This document shows positions 22,727 through 36,091 of a DNA stretch of 64,000 nt, one piece after another. The stretch lies in assembly GCF_001619985.1 (NCBI RefSeq), contig NW_017264195.1:2232001-2296000 (forward strand), in the 5' to 3' direction. Below the pieces are notes generated by a model. It was not told the origin of the DNA, did no database searches, and saw only the letters and a program-made list of their open reading frames with translations. The position numbers and the translations under genes are program-made. Each line of letters opens with the position of its first letter. The stretch's first letter is position 1. Source of the stretch: Xylona heveae TC161. Lineage: Eukaryota > Ascomycota > Xylonomycetes > Xylonales > Xylonaceae.

Positions 22727-23910
22727 ATTGAAGACGGTCCTAGCCTGACCTGGTCATCTCCAATCCAGCCCCTCATCGATTGTTTTTTCGCTCAGCGAAA
22801 GACTTTTCAAACATAGGGACGCCAACTGATTCAAAGCGTGGGATGCGTCAGTCAGGGCGACACGGTTGTAGTTGGTAGCGGTGGCCGCTGCAACGCGAAC
22901 CGTACACGAAAGCCGACGATTTGCAGAGCGGGCAACGGGAGGTGTGATGAAGAAGGGCGGCTGAGAGGTTGTCACGAGCTATAATAATGATTATACACCT
23001 CGTCTTTTCCAAAACCCTTTTGAATTCAGGGATTGATGGCGACAGGAAACAAGGTCCAAAGAAGCGCCGCGTACTCCGGTAGAAATTTTGGCGAACCTTT
23101 TGCTTTCTTCCCTTTCGTTTTGATGTGGTGCTTGCGGAGGACACGGGCGCAATTACATCGTACCGACCAGGATTGGGGCCTAATTACTTCCTCTCTCTCA
23201 GTCTCTCACTAGAGTACTCACCACCTAACTTGCCTACTTCTCCCACTTTCTCACATACACTTAACTCTACGCAGAAGCGTCGTCTCTTCTCTCTTTCTTT
23301 TGTTGCCCCTTGGCGCTAAACCAAAAGCGATGCGGGTGTAGCTTTACTTAATTACGTCTCTCCTCCTCCTCCTCCTCCTCCTCCTCCTCCTCCCTTTCCC
23401 CTCCCCTCTTCAAACCCTTTTGAGCTCTTGGGGTTGGGCAAACACGCCAACCAGCAGCTCATAATGAAGTTCGTTTGGTATCGCAAAGAAAATCAACGGT
23501 CAATGAATGCGGTCTCTCGCATATTTGTCACAACTCGATCACCCCCAAGAGGCGGTTCCGACACGCGGTGATAAAAGAGTCAGAGGGTCGAATCGTAATA
23601 TTGCTAGGTTGCGCGCATTCAGCTGACCTCGCCCGCGCTGCACATCCACTATCTATTTGCTCTCATTTCAATATCTGCAATTAAGAATATTCAAAATGAA
23701 AAAAAGAAAGTCTGTTTAATTCTAGCTAACAAGTTTGCAAGGCATCTAATACAGTGTCATTATACATGGTGGCTCCCAGCACGCAAGCAAACGACTCCGG
23801 TCCCTCGCCCAAAACCCTTTGCGCTCAAAGAATACCCAGTGCACCATGAACCCAGTAGCAATGCTCCTCAAGATAATTTCTAAAGTATAAAAGGTCAAGA
23901 CCAAAGCTTT
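22727..23910. other. Intergenic, SET1 upstream / GFA1 3' flank
   Basis: 1.2 kb holding the SET1 promoter and the GFA1 terminator region. It includes a (CTC)n microsatellite (separate entry) and a pyrimidine-rich patch at 23180-23300. No supportable gene. Confidence 0.55.
23358..23393. repeat. (CTC)n microsatellite
   Basis: About 11 uninterrupted CTC units in the SET1 upstream region. Confidence 0.9.
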
Positions 23911-26368
<2,458 letters not shown>

Positions 26369-29300
26369 GATGAATCGACTTCAAATGGAAGCCACACAAA
26401 GAACAATTAAAACACAAGTACAAGAAAAGGTTGGGTATTTGAAATTAAAGATTGTAACGAGAGATTGGCTCAGCAGCGGAAAAGTAACAGAGAGTAGCTG
26501 CGAGCAGAATGGAGAGATGGGACAGAGAACAATGTGTTTGTGTGGTGTTGATGGGGAATCGGACGAGATGGTGACAGGAGCTTTATACTATTAAAACGAG
26601 TTGCGTCTGACTTTAGCGTTGTTTGGTTCCGCCCGAGGAGGAGCGAGGGGTCAAAGGGCCGAGCTGGGGCGGGGGGTGTTAAAGGAGGGAGGGAGGGGAC
26701 AGGGGACAGGGGACTGGAAACGAACCAGCGGTCGCCTGAGAGACGACCGCCTCAGGCGCTAGAATAACGTAGAGTTACCATCTTTGACCGCGCAAACCGG
26801 ATAGAGGTGACCAAAGAAGGCCAAAGCTGTGTATTCGTCCAGTTGAGTGCATTTAGTTAATCCCATATCTCACGTGGCTTTTCAGGAAAAAAGCACTCTC
26901 GAATGATCCAGTGATTTTTCATTCAACTCTATACAAAATCTACCTTCATGTCAACGTTAGTGTCAAGGCCAAGCCGCCGTTTAGCTGGTCGCCTTTGCTC
27001 CTTCTCTCCTTCTCTCTTGTCGGTCGAGGCGCAGTCGCCGACACCATCGCTAAACTCCCGTCGGCACCTCGTAAAAACTTCTGTTAGTCGGAGCATTGTT
27101 CTATCTGCAGGGTCAGCATGCCCCACGTTCCGTCATGCTTGTGGACAGTCACTCTACTATTCTAGGGTAATGTGCGTGGTTCCGAGTCTTCCTCAGCCAA
27201 TGCTCCCAATTCCAACCATCTCGGTTCATACGTACAAGGTTTGTCAAGACTTTGCTAAACGGCAGTCCCTAGAAATTGTAATACCTTTAATGGAACTTAT
27301 TGGGCCTTCCAATGCCATCAGGGCAGTTTTGGTGTAACTGCTCAGTCACATGGGGGAAAAAAATCAAAGTACACCAAATGTGTGCCCTGACTAAATGTGC
27401 ATCGTTGCACTGATTATCTGTGAAATGTTTCATTCAAAACAAATGACTCTATGTAGACAAACAATTAATGATGCACGAAAAGCAAACCACGACCAAGCTA
27501 CTATGTCCTCCGATAGATAGCACAATGCAGGCCACTATAACGGTCACCTGTTATTCCGTGGAACCTGCAGCAGTTTAGGATACCTCGGCAAGCAGCATAA
27601 ACCATGCGGATGATGTTTTTGTGGCTGTCAGCCAAAAAAATTCCAATATCCGTGTTTCACTCTAAAAAGTTGGTGAAGCCACGACAAAAAGGTTTTTATC
27701 AATCAGGGGCCAAAATATCATATGAATCAGGATAAAAACCACATCAAGCTTCATAGTTCCCTGACAACATGCAAGGATACTCCTTCGTACTATTTTTAAA
27801 CTTCCAAAGATTCAGGAACAGAGCGTAGTGATCAGGGGCTGACAGGGTCCTTTCCAGTACCTCGTAACCGCATCCAATTATTTCCCTAACTTGAGCTTTT
27901 CTGCAGCAGATCAGCAACCTCCCAAATTACTTCATCATGCCTTAGCTCCGTTAGTAGATTATTGACCCTAAAGCTTGGCATCTCCAAATTGTTCCCCCAT
28001 ATGTGGATGGAAAAAGCCCACGCCCTTTTTTCTCGACCAACGCTGGGACGATTATTGTGCCTTTCATGCTGTCAGTGGAGCCATCTGCTTAGTAATTGGA
28101 TGTTCGTGTTACTCCCCTGTGGAGTCTTTTGTTCCTAGAGCCTCGGAGTTCCGGTGATAGTGCGTCTACTCTCGCCTCGCCCATTCCAGCCTGCACTCTT
28201 CTATTTATGGCTACCGAATGGCGCAGTGCACGTGCCATCCGGACCATGCGTCACTGCCTCAATCTTCAATAAAATACTTTGTAGGAGACGTCAAAAGAGC
28301 AGCCCGGCACTAAAAGCCTTTTGAATTCTCGCCGGAATTATTTTCCAATTTTTGCGAGCTCAATGCCGCTTATCATGCTTCTGAAGGCGGTGAGGAAAAT
28401 TGACATTTCAATATACGTCGGAAGATTGTCATGTCGGCCCGAAAAAGAAATGCTCGAAATGAAATGATACCAATTTGGACAAGCTAATAGATAAATTTAT
28501 TAAGCTTGAACATGCTCCGAACAAGAATCCTGTACACATATCTTAGATCTCTAGAGCTGGCTCCATCGAGCTTATGAGTTGTCGTTCGTGTTTCTATACT
28601 CTTTCGTCGAAACCCCCAATAGGAAGGAGATATGCCAGTAGGACAAACCCGGCATTTCAAGCACGTGCCGCCAACAAACGCCATCTTAAAATGCCATGTA
28701 ATTCGCAAACTTGGTAAAACATGAATTTGGTAAAAGGTCGTGTGATTGACATCCATTTTATCAACTCCAATAGTAAGAAACTGCACTCAGAACATATTCG
28801 ATACAGCAATGCCCTCTCGTCGAAAAAAATCTTTGGTGGACAGGCAAGCTCTCACCCAGAACATATGTTCAAGTAACACATACATTTCCGTATTCTGTCC
28901 TTGAAATTGTTTGCGCTACAGTAGACTAGTCGAACGTTTGTGTAGCTGGATGATGCAGGGAAGTATTAAGCATCAACAGCGATACACAATGTGCGAGATA
29001 ATCAATAGATACGACGATTTCTTGTGTTGAGTCAGATTGCAGCAGAGGCAATATATCAAGAAGGCGAATTAGGCAAAGGGAAATTAAGCCTACAATATAT
29101 CCACGATCAATGCTGGCCACCCACAGCGGTCCTGAAACAGGCCGGTGACCAAAGCGAGGCTCACGGGCAATAAAATACAACAATAACAGCCTAAGGCGTA
29201 CGATAGCCCCGAAATGGTCGGTCCGATATAAAATTTTCCAAATATCATCAATTATCATATGAGCAAAGATCTGTCACGCTCAATGCCTGCAAACTAATAC

Positions 29301-29370
29301 AATTACACATTCTATCGGTATTGCGCCGCCATCGTCGTCAATGAATCTGAACAAGAAGGCGCCCGAAGCA
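26369..29370. other. Gene-poor 3 kb region upstream of GFA1
   Basis: The longest stretch without a gene I can support. The first 500 bp is GFA1 leader and promoter, with a G-rich patch at 26640-26720. The remainder has several frames of 60-130 codons on both strands (for example 26948-27337 plus, 28484-28786 minus and 28926-29258 minus) with no recognisable motif. The right end is the 3' flank of PRE10. It could hide a short multi-exon gene, non-coding RNA or decayed gene. Confidence 0.5.
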
Positions 29371-30557
29371 TTACTCTTCCATCTTTTCCTCGCCCGTCTT
29401 TTCTTCCTCCTCGTCATCGTCATCTCCCTCGAGCGACTTCTTTGCCAACCGCTCGGCCTCTTCGCGCAGTTCCTTAGGAACCTCCTGGTGTCTGCCCTTG
29501 GTAGGTCCGTCTAATGAGCTGATCCAGGTCATCTCAAGTTCAAACTCCTTGTCTTTGCTGTCTTCGTGTGCGACGTAAATTATGCGTGCAGCTTCCTTGA
29601 CGCCCTCTTCTAACGAGATACCCGTGGGGGAAAGGTCGAGCTTCTCGAGTTCAGCCTTGGCCGCTTGCCGACCTTTGCCAGTGGCCGCTCCATAATAGCC
29701 CTTGATAACCTTGTTAACTACTTTGTTCATACAGACAAGAGGGAGAAGAGAGGCGAGGCAATCTTTTACGTACCCAGTACTGTCCACTCGGCTCAATCAT
29801 GTATAGTGCGGGACCACCCTTCTTCACATCCGTAACTTTGCCGCCGGCGCCAACTTGAGGGCCATTTCCTACTTGTCCATCGACAGGAATATCCGCCTCA
29901 GAGTCCCATCCGCCAATGATTGAAGTAACACCGAATGGCCGAACGCTAGAGTAAAGGGTATAAGCCTGGACATATGCGCCCAAACGGTTGGACAGCATGG
30001 CCGTTGAGATGGGCGCCTTGTAAAACTTTCTCCATGAGGATGCCTCATCACGGGCACGGGCAACAAAATGCCGTCCATCAGGGACGAGTCCTGATGATAC
30101 CTATGTAGTGGAACCTCGGGGTTAATGGATACGATGGGCGAACAGAGGCGGACAGAAAGGGAGGGCGCTTACGACACCAACGTGACGGTCAACTGTTGAG
30201 ATGCGCTTGTTCGCTCCGACCTTCAGAAGCTTGCTTGTAATGATCTTCTCGATGGCAAGTACAACGCCGTCCTTGCAACGAATACCGACCGCCGTGCCAC
30301 CATTCTCTACCGCCTTGACTGCGTATTCGACCTTGTTGGCAAGTCAGATGGCTGCGGCACTTCAAGGAGGAACAATTTCCGCATGTATCTCTCACCTGGA
30401 AGTTTCTGCCATCGGGCGAAAAGACGGAATTTGACAGATCGTAACCAGTACCTATTGAAGTCTACAGCAAGAGGATGATTAGTCTCTGCAGATCAAGATG
30501 GCCGGTGGTGTCTCCAGCTTCTCGTCGGGGAAGATTTCGCAGCGCACGACGTACCAT
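29371..30557 (-). CDS. PRE10: 20S proteasome subunit alpha type-7 (Pre10)
   Basis: Alpha-ring subunit of the 20S proteasome (PSMA3 in animals). Five exons, 30555-30557, 30396-30461, 30173-30331, 29774-30100 and 29371-29700, give 294 aa. Exon 1 is the start codon alone; splicing yields the expected [20 protein letters not shown]. The alpha signature [19 protein letters not shown] spans intron 2, which ends in AACAAG. Next come [39 protein letters not shown] and [10 protein letters not shown]. After an intron that also ends in AAG comes [20 protein letters not shown]. The tail is acidic ([19 protein letters not shown]), as in other alpha7 proteins. Compared with yeast there is a Gly-rich loop insertion near [18 protein letters not shown]. 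Confidence 0.95.
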
Positions 30558-31931
30558 CCTGGACGATTGAAGTAAACACTCTCGTTATGATTTATGATAG
30601 GAAGGTTTTGGTATAAGAGCGCCAAGTTGAGTATGCTGTCTGGCTTCAGGCTGGGTAATTAATCTAGAGCTGTACTCCGTAGGTAGCAACCGCTACGCGT
30701 AGGTTGCTTACAAGGTCCGAAGTGGAAGTATTAGCGAGCCCATCATCGTCACGATTATCAGCCGCGGAAGGTTGAGCCGAGCTAGAAGACGTCGACCTTG
30801 GACTGTATGAACATGAATCATATGCATTATCGCTCTACACAATGGCAACCTTTTACTTAGGTGAGAGTTTTCCTCTAATTATGCTGTGGACTACGGTCAG
30901 GCCCGTTTCATAGTCTCCCTAGGTAGGAAGGAGCCGATAGAAGGCGCAAGCTACAGGCAGAAAGTCTACTGAGACTGGGCGAGCGGTGAGGAGGTGGTTG
31001 TAATTGTAGTGGTGCCCCTCCGCGGTCGGTTCCTGCAGTGCGGCGGCTTTATCTAAATTACTTGGGTGTTTTAACTAGATGTGGGGAGGCATGTGCTTTT
31101 TAACCGGGACATGATGCTATCACGTTATAGGATGGCATTTTCTTCCTTGCCCGTAAAGTTCAATCAAAGACATTCCCCAGCGAATTACCGCCATGTTCCA
31201 TAACACGTCAAATTGCTGCCTCGGGCATCAGTGGATCAGGTGGCATGTCTTTATTGGAGAGCCAAAAGGACGCGAACACGGGCTAAAGCACTAAGTTGGT
31301 GTTGGGGGACGAAGGGGACGTCTCGTTGTAGTGGTCCAATGCCAATTTGCCCCTCCTACCCCTCGATCCTGATTCCGCCTTTCTACCTCCTCAGGGTTTC
31401 GAACGAAAGTCCCCACTATGACTCGTCCTCCGATGCTTCTCTGAGCCCTTCATGTGCTCGCCCAGAGCCGCCTTGCATCTTTTTCCAAATCTTAATTCTC
31501 ATACTTGCTTCAAAACTCACCTCCAGATTGCTTATTGTGCGCAGCATAGACGGAACGTCCTTCCAACACCACTTTTGACAGTATCTTGACTTCACAACGT
31601 CACAACGGTGGCCCCTCTTAGAAGACTCTCCTTGCCGCATATTGCTTCTCGCAGTTTGTAGTTGTTTCTCACTTCTATTCCCTGATCTTCCTAGTTAATT
31701 CAGCGAAGCACCAAGATCGCCATAATCTGAGCACAGTGTTGCCTAGAAACAGGCATCTGAGTTTGGCAATCAGAACATCGCAATCTTCAGCATCTTCAAA
31801 CAGGGGCCTTTTACGAACTTGTGAGAGAATCGAACCTTCCCCAACATCCTATCTTACGAATTGCTACTGACTGATATAAGTACAGTTCACCCATAGAATC
31901 AACTCACGTATTAGCATCTATTACTGAAACA
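30558..31931. promoter_or_regulatory. Divergent region, PRE10 / unknown gene
   Basis: 1.4 kb between two outward-facing start codons. A compact palindrome (30685-30708, arms AGCAACC and GGTTGCT around a loop containing TACGCGTA) lies about 130 bp before the PRE10 ATG. A 121-codon plus-strand frame at 31213-31578 has no recognisable features. Confidence 0.5.
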
Positions 31932-32765
31932 ATGACTACACATGAGGACCTCATCGCTCTCCTCTCCCGCAACCTTACATTTTCGAACCCTAATAATATT
32001 GATTCACATGGGTTGTCGGATATTCCATCGCCCAGTAATCCGCCTCCAATTACATATTCCATCACTCAGCATTATCACCACTCTGCCCATCAGGTAACAG
32101 CTGCGCCTGCTGAAACTCAGGAGTCTACCTTTGGACAACAGGATCGCGAAGCTGCCGAAGATATCTTGCGCAGTCATGGAGTTGAGCCGTCGAATCTCTT
32201 TCCCTCTCAAGTGACATTGTTTATGCACGCTGGTCCTGAAGAGCAATTTCGCCTTCTAGAACTCTGGCGAAGCTCACCGCCCAGCTACGGCGGGCACGAG
32301 CTAGCGCGAGACTTGAATAACTGGCCTGCTACTAGCTTGGAACAAGAGGAAGTCATGGCTCGGCTTAGACAAGAAAGACAGGCATCAGAAGAAGAAAGGA
32401 GACTCCTTCTCCTGTCCCCTCCAAGCATCAGTAGCCAAGAGGAGGAAATGGGGGATGCAGAACCTGACGTTCCTCTGGCTCTGACCCCAATTGAAGCTGG
32501 CGATGGACGCAGCCTTGCCGAGCCTTACATTCTGAACGGATACGATGTTGATGGATACAGCGACATGATTGAACCATTGACCAAACCAACCACTTATGTT
32601 CAAGCGATAGATCCGGTCTTCAAAGGGTCAGAATACCTTGGCAATTTTGTTGGAAACCAGGCTTTGGGAGACCAGTATGGGCCTTTTGAGCACATGAGGC
32701 AGTACGCCCAGATGTCTGGCGGTTTTGCGGGTGTGCACGAGTTGCATGATGAAGAGATGCTCTAG
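31932..32765 (+). CDS. Conserved-looking fungal protein of unknown function
   Basis: Single-exon frame of 277 aa that I do not recognise as a named family. It starts MTTHEDLIALLSRNLTFSNP. A middle segment reads like a short helical domain (REAAEDILRSHGVEPSNLFP, VTLFMHAGPEEQFRLLELWR) and is followed by a Glu/Arg-rich coiled-coil-like stretch (EQEEVMARLRQERQASEEER). The C-terminus (YGPFEHMRQYAQMSGGFAG) looks like a conserved tail. There is no signal peptide or membrane segment. Codon use and composition look like a real gene, and a clear in-frame ATG follows a long pyrimidine-rich leader. Probably soluble; role unknown. Confidence 0.7.
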   Translation: MTTHEDLIALLSRNLTFSNPNNIDSHGLSDIPSPSNPPPITYSITQHYHHSAHQVTAAPAETQESTFGQQDREAAEDILRSHGVEPSNLFPSQVTLFMHAGPEEQFRLLELWRSSPPSYGGHELARDLNNWPATSLEQEEVMARLRQERQASEEERRLLLLSPPSISSQEEEMGDAEPDVPLALTPIEAGDGRSLAEPYILNGYDVDGYSDMIEPLTKPTTYVQAIDPVFKGSEYLGNFVGNQALGDQYGPFEHMRQYAQMSGGFAGVHELHDEEML

Positions 32766-33401
32766 ACAGATGATACCATGAGATTGTTATTCACCATTGC
32801 ATTCCTGATTTTGAGCGTCGTTTCATTCATTGTATCCTTTCCTTCGCTTGGTGGTTTTAGATTCTTTTCCGAACTTTACGTCGAGGCTTCTCACGTGTTG
32901 GGCGATCATTTCATGTGGGTTCGTTTCAAATACACTCTACTCATTAATCGGATTCCCATACATAGTGTTCGACAAAGTAGTGTTATTGTTCTTGGTAGTA
33001 TGCGAATACATCAACAATGTCATGACAATTCCCTACAGCAAATTGCAATGGAGAGTTGACCAGAACAAAGTAGACAGATGCAAAAGGTGATCTGATTACT
33101 TAAATGAGTGGAAGAAGATATGGCATCATGTAAAGAGTGACAGGTGTAGAAAAGGGTAAGGAACGTCAGGGTTTTATGATACAAAAGCATTTCAATCAGT
33201 GAACCTGGTTTCACCAGACCAGACACCGAGTATAGTCGAATTGGTCCTATGCTGACTGCGATTCGACAAGTGGCTTGACGGTGCCGAATACCGGCATAAA
33301 ATGGAATGATGGAGATCATGTAAACTTGGGGCTTGATCTCCATGGCAGACTTTCCGCAATTGAACCGCAAAGTACTGCCAACATTCCTTGAGCCTTCACA
33401 T
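32766..33401. other. Convergent intergenic
   Basis: 636 bp with the 3' flanks of the unknown gene and the MFS gene. Two overlapping hydrophobic frames (32778-33059 and 32830-33090) are treated as 3' UTR sequence. Confidence 0.45.
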
Positions 33402-35066
33402 TTAGAAGGCAGTCTTCGGGTTCCATCCGATAGCAACGACGCGGGACGGCGCATAGCAGCTCAAGGCACCCAAATAAGCCAGACCAGCAAAGATGATCAA
33501 GCCCCAATAGGCACCACCCGTGGCAGTCAGGAGCTGGCCTCCGATTGGAATGCTCGTCAACGTGCTACAACGGAATCCATCAGCCTTGCACGTCAAAAGA
33601 GACAAATGAATAAAATAGATAGAAAAAAGAAAGAAATAAGGTAAAAAGAAGAAAAGGACGTGGTTACTCACCCAAAGCTAGCAAAGAAATAGGACGTAGC
33701 AAAGTAACGGCCATAATCCTCAGCTCGGCAGAGTTGCGACAGGCAAACTGGAATGAGGCCCAAGTTACTGCCACTGGCAAAGCCAAACGAGATGGCAAAG
33801 ACAATAATCACGGCTCGTGAATCTGCAGCTGGCAGCCAGATAGCCAAAACAGTAATGGCACACAGCAAGATTGTCACAATGATGACGTTGAACCTGCCGA
33901 GCTTGTCTGCCAGGAGCCCTGGAAGCCAGCGTCCAAAGAAACTTCCTGAATTCAGCAACGCGACAGCAGTGAAGCCAAAAGAAGGGTCTTGGCCATGCGT
34001 AGTACAGTACGAGCTAATGTACGTCAAGGGGACAAAAAGACCCCACTCCATCAAAAACATCCCAGCGGAGCACAGTGCGAAGCTGGGATCCTTGAAAGCA
34101 GTCAGGTCAGGAAGCAAGCTTCCCGAGGCCTTCTTAGACGGCGGCAACCGCTTCACGATGAAGAGGTTGGCAGGGACCGCCAACAACAGAAAGAGAAACC
34201 CAATGACGCGGGTTGACCAGGCAAAGCCAATCTTGGGAATCAGCCCCTGCAGCATCACTGGGATGACGATGCCGCCGATAGAGCCGCTGGTGCAAGCAAC
34301 TCCCGTTGCGAGACCGCGACGGCGCTGAAAAAAGTGACCAATGGATGCATAGGCGGGGGTGTTGAGAAGCGCTCCTCCTATACCTCCGAGGACTGCATAA
34401 TCAAGCATGAACTGCCAGTATTCTTATTTTACCATAGTTAGCCCATTTTTGCATAAGGTAATTGCATGCTGTCAGAAAGTATAACTAACCAGTGCAGAAG
34501 CCCAATAACATCATTGATAAGACCAGGGCCAGGCTGCCAAATGCAACCAGAAGTCGCGGGCCATGCACATCGAAGATTCCTCCAATGTACAAGCCACAGA
34601 AGAAAACCAGGAATAGGTTCAGACTGAAGATCCACCCAATCGAGCCAGGCGAGTACCCGCGAAGCTGATGGTTGCTGAAGTAGTCCTGCAGTGCGGCCGT
34701 AGAGTTCACGACACCAAATACCATGAACATGGCACAAAAGGAGCCGAATACGACGAGCCAGGCTTGGAAACCTCCCTCGGGAAACTCGTAATCTGCGTCG
34801 TCGTCTTCATTGTTGTCGTCTGAATGATTCCCAGTTTCGTGGGTACTTTGCTGAGGACCAAGTGGTGGTGAGGCTGCTATATCAGCCGTTGGGTCCAGCG
34901 AAAGACTGTCCTTTTCTTCAGAGAGTTCGGACAAGTCATTGGTGATGGCTTTATCCCCATTCACGCATTTTGGAAGTGGAGAGGGGGAGTTACGAGCGGT
35001 CTCGCCCGCAGCGATAGAGTGGTTTTTTAGGCAGGTGTCCTCTGCATAAAATCCGCCATGGTGCAT
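33402..35066 (-). CDS. MFS monocarboxylate-transporter-like protein
   Basis: Membrane transporter of the fungal monocarboxylate porter family (MCT/MCH). Exons 34490-35066, 33672-34422 and 33402-33564 give 496 aa. A cytosolic N-tail with acidic runs (SDDNNEDDDADYEFPEGG) leads into the usual family start FQAWLVVFGSFCAMFMVFGV. Later come LQDYFSNHQLRGYSPGSIGW, EYWQFMLDYAVLGGIGGALL, GHFFQRRRGLATGVACTSGS and DKLGRFNVIIVTILLCA. Twelve membrane helices are expected. Intron 1 ends at AATAAG (34423-34425); only this restores CTEYWQFMLDY. The C-terminus is NPKTAF. Substrate cannot be predicted; budding yeast Mch proteins do not carry monocarboxylates well. Confidence 0.9.
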
Positions 35067-36091
35067 CTACCGTGGCGTCACTCCAGTCTTGATTTGAGTT
35101 GCAGATGTCACCATGCACTTCGACGCTTTAAAAGTGTCTCAAATTTCTAGAAAGATGTGGGTTTGCTGGGAATTTATTAGGCGTGTGACACGCTGTCGTA
35201 GTAGATTGTGAAATTTATGACTCTTTTTTGTTTTCTCCGCGCTCTGCAATTGACTCCGACAGGGTACCCCACACGCGGAGCAGATCGATAACTCCCCCGC
35301 GCCACAACGTCCCCTATTGGCTTTCGCAATAGCCGGGAAACAGCGCGCTAATTTGGGGATATAGAAGAGATTGGATAAACCTAGTTATGGGCTTTAACTG
35401 CGGCCCCAAGCATATAGATACCATTTTCAGCGCTTTCAGCTGAAATCGTTCAACTAGCGATTTATGATAGAAAGGTAAAAATCACATTTGGTGTGATCAT
35501 ATGATTTCATGACAATGTTCAAAATTTCCGTTTTATTCCCTACATCCTAAATGCCAATTCGAGTCAAGGACTCGACTATTTAAACAAGTTGAACGTATCC
35601 GTTCTAGTCTAGAATCGAAGAGAAAAATATGCCTCGAAACATATCCGCTTCTATGGTACACTCCTGGCCTTCATTCTGTGCGGCTCGCTGTGTCGAACAT
35701 CGAAAAAAAGTACGCTGATCCAGCCTATGAAAGTTGACCCGAGGAGACTGTTGAATGTGTACAGATGCATGGACATATCTGTAGCAGACGACACAGGAGA
35801 CTCAAGCCTTTATTCCGGAAAGTGTATAACAGTAGAGGATATGCTAGCAGAGGTAAGAAGAGAAAAGAATATAAAAGAAACGCCAGCAAGAATATTAGAA
35901 AGGCGTAGCGGTTAAGGAGTGGATATAGTTGGAGTTCGTCCGCGGAGTATTGCCAATCAAAATTTTTTGTCTTCTATGTGAAAAATCATATTGATTCAAA
36001 TTGAATATCTGCAATCAGAATTAACAACTGTGCTTGTAACATTGCCAGATTATGACTGATAGTACTTACATAGTGACCGAAGCGTCCCCTC
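35067..36091. other. Intergenic, MFS upstream / pheromone gene 3' flank
   Basis: About 1 kb holding the promoter of the MFS gene and the 3' flank of the pheromone precursor gene. A 62-codon plus-strand frame at 35727-35915 has no support. No repeats. Confidence 0.5.

Noticed and set aside
26948-27337. 129-codon plus-strand frame upstream of GFA1
   Set aside because: No domain, biased Ser/Pro/Arg content, in a region likely to be promoter or leader.
28926-29258. 110-codon minus-strand frame with hydrophobic segments
   Set aside because: No family resemblance, no partner exons found; kept only as part of the unexplained 3 kb region.
32778-33059. Hydrophobic 93-codon frame after the unknown gene
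   Set aside because: Follows the previous stop by 12 bp, but no conserved features and a competing overlapping frame; most likely 3' UTR.
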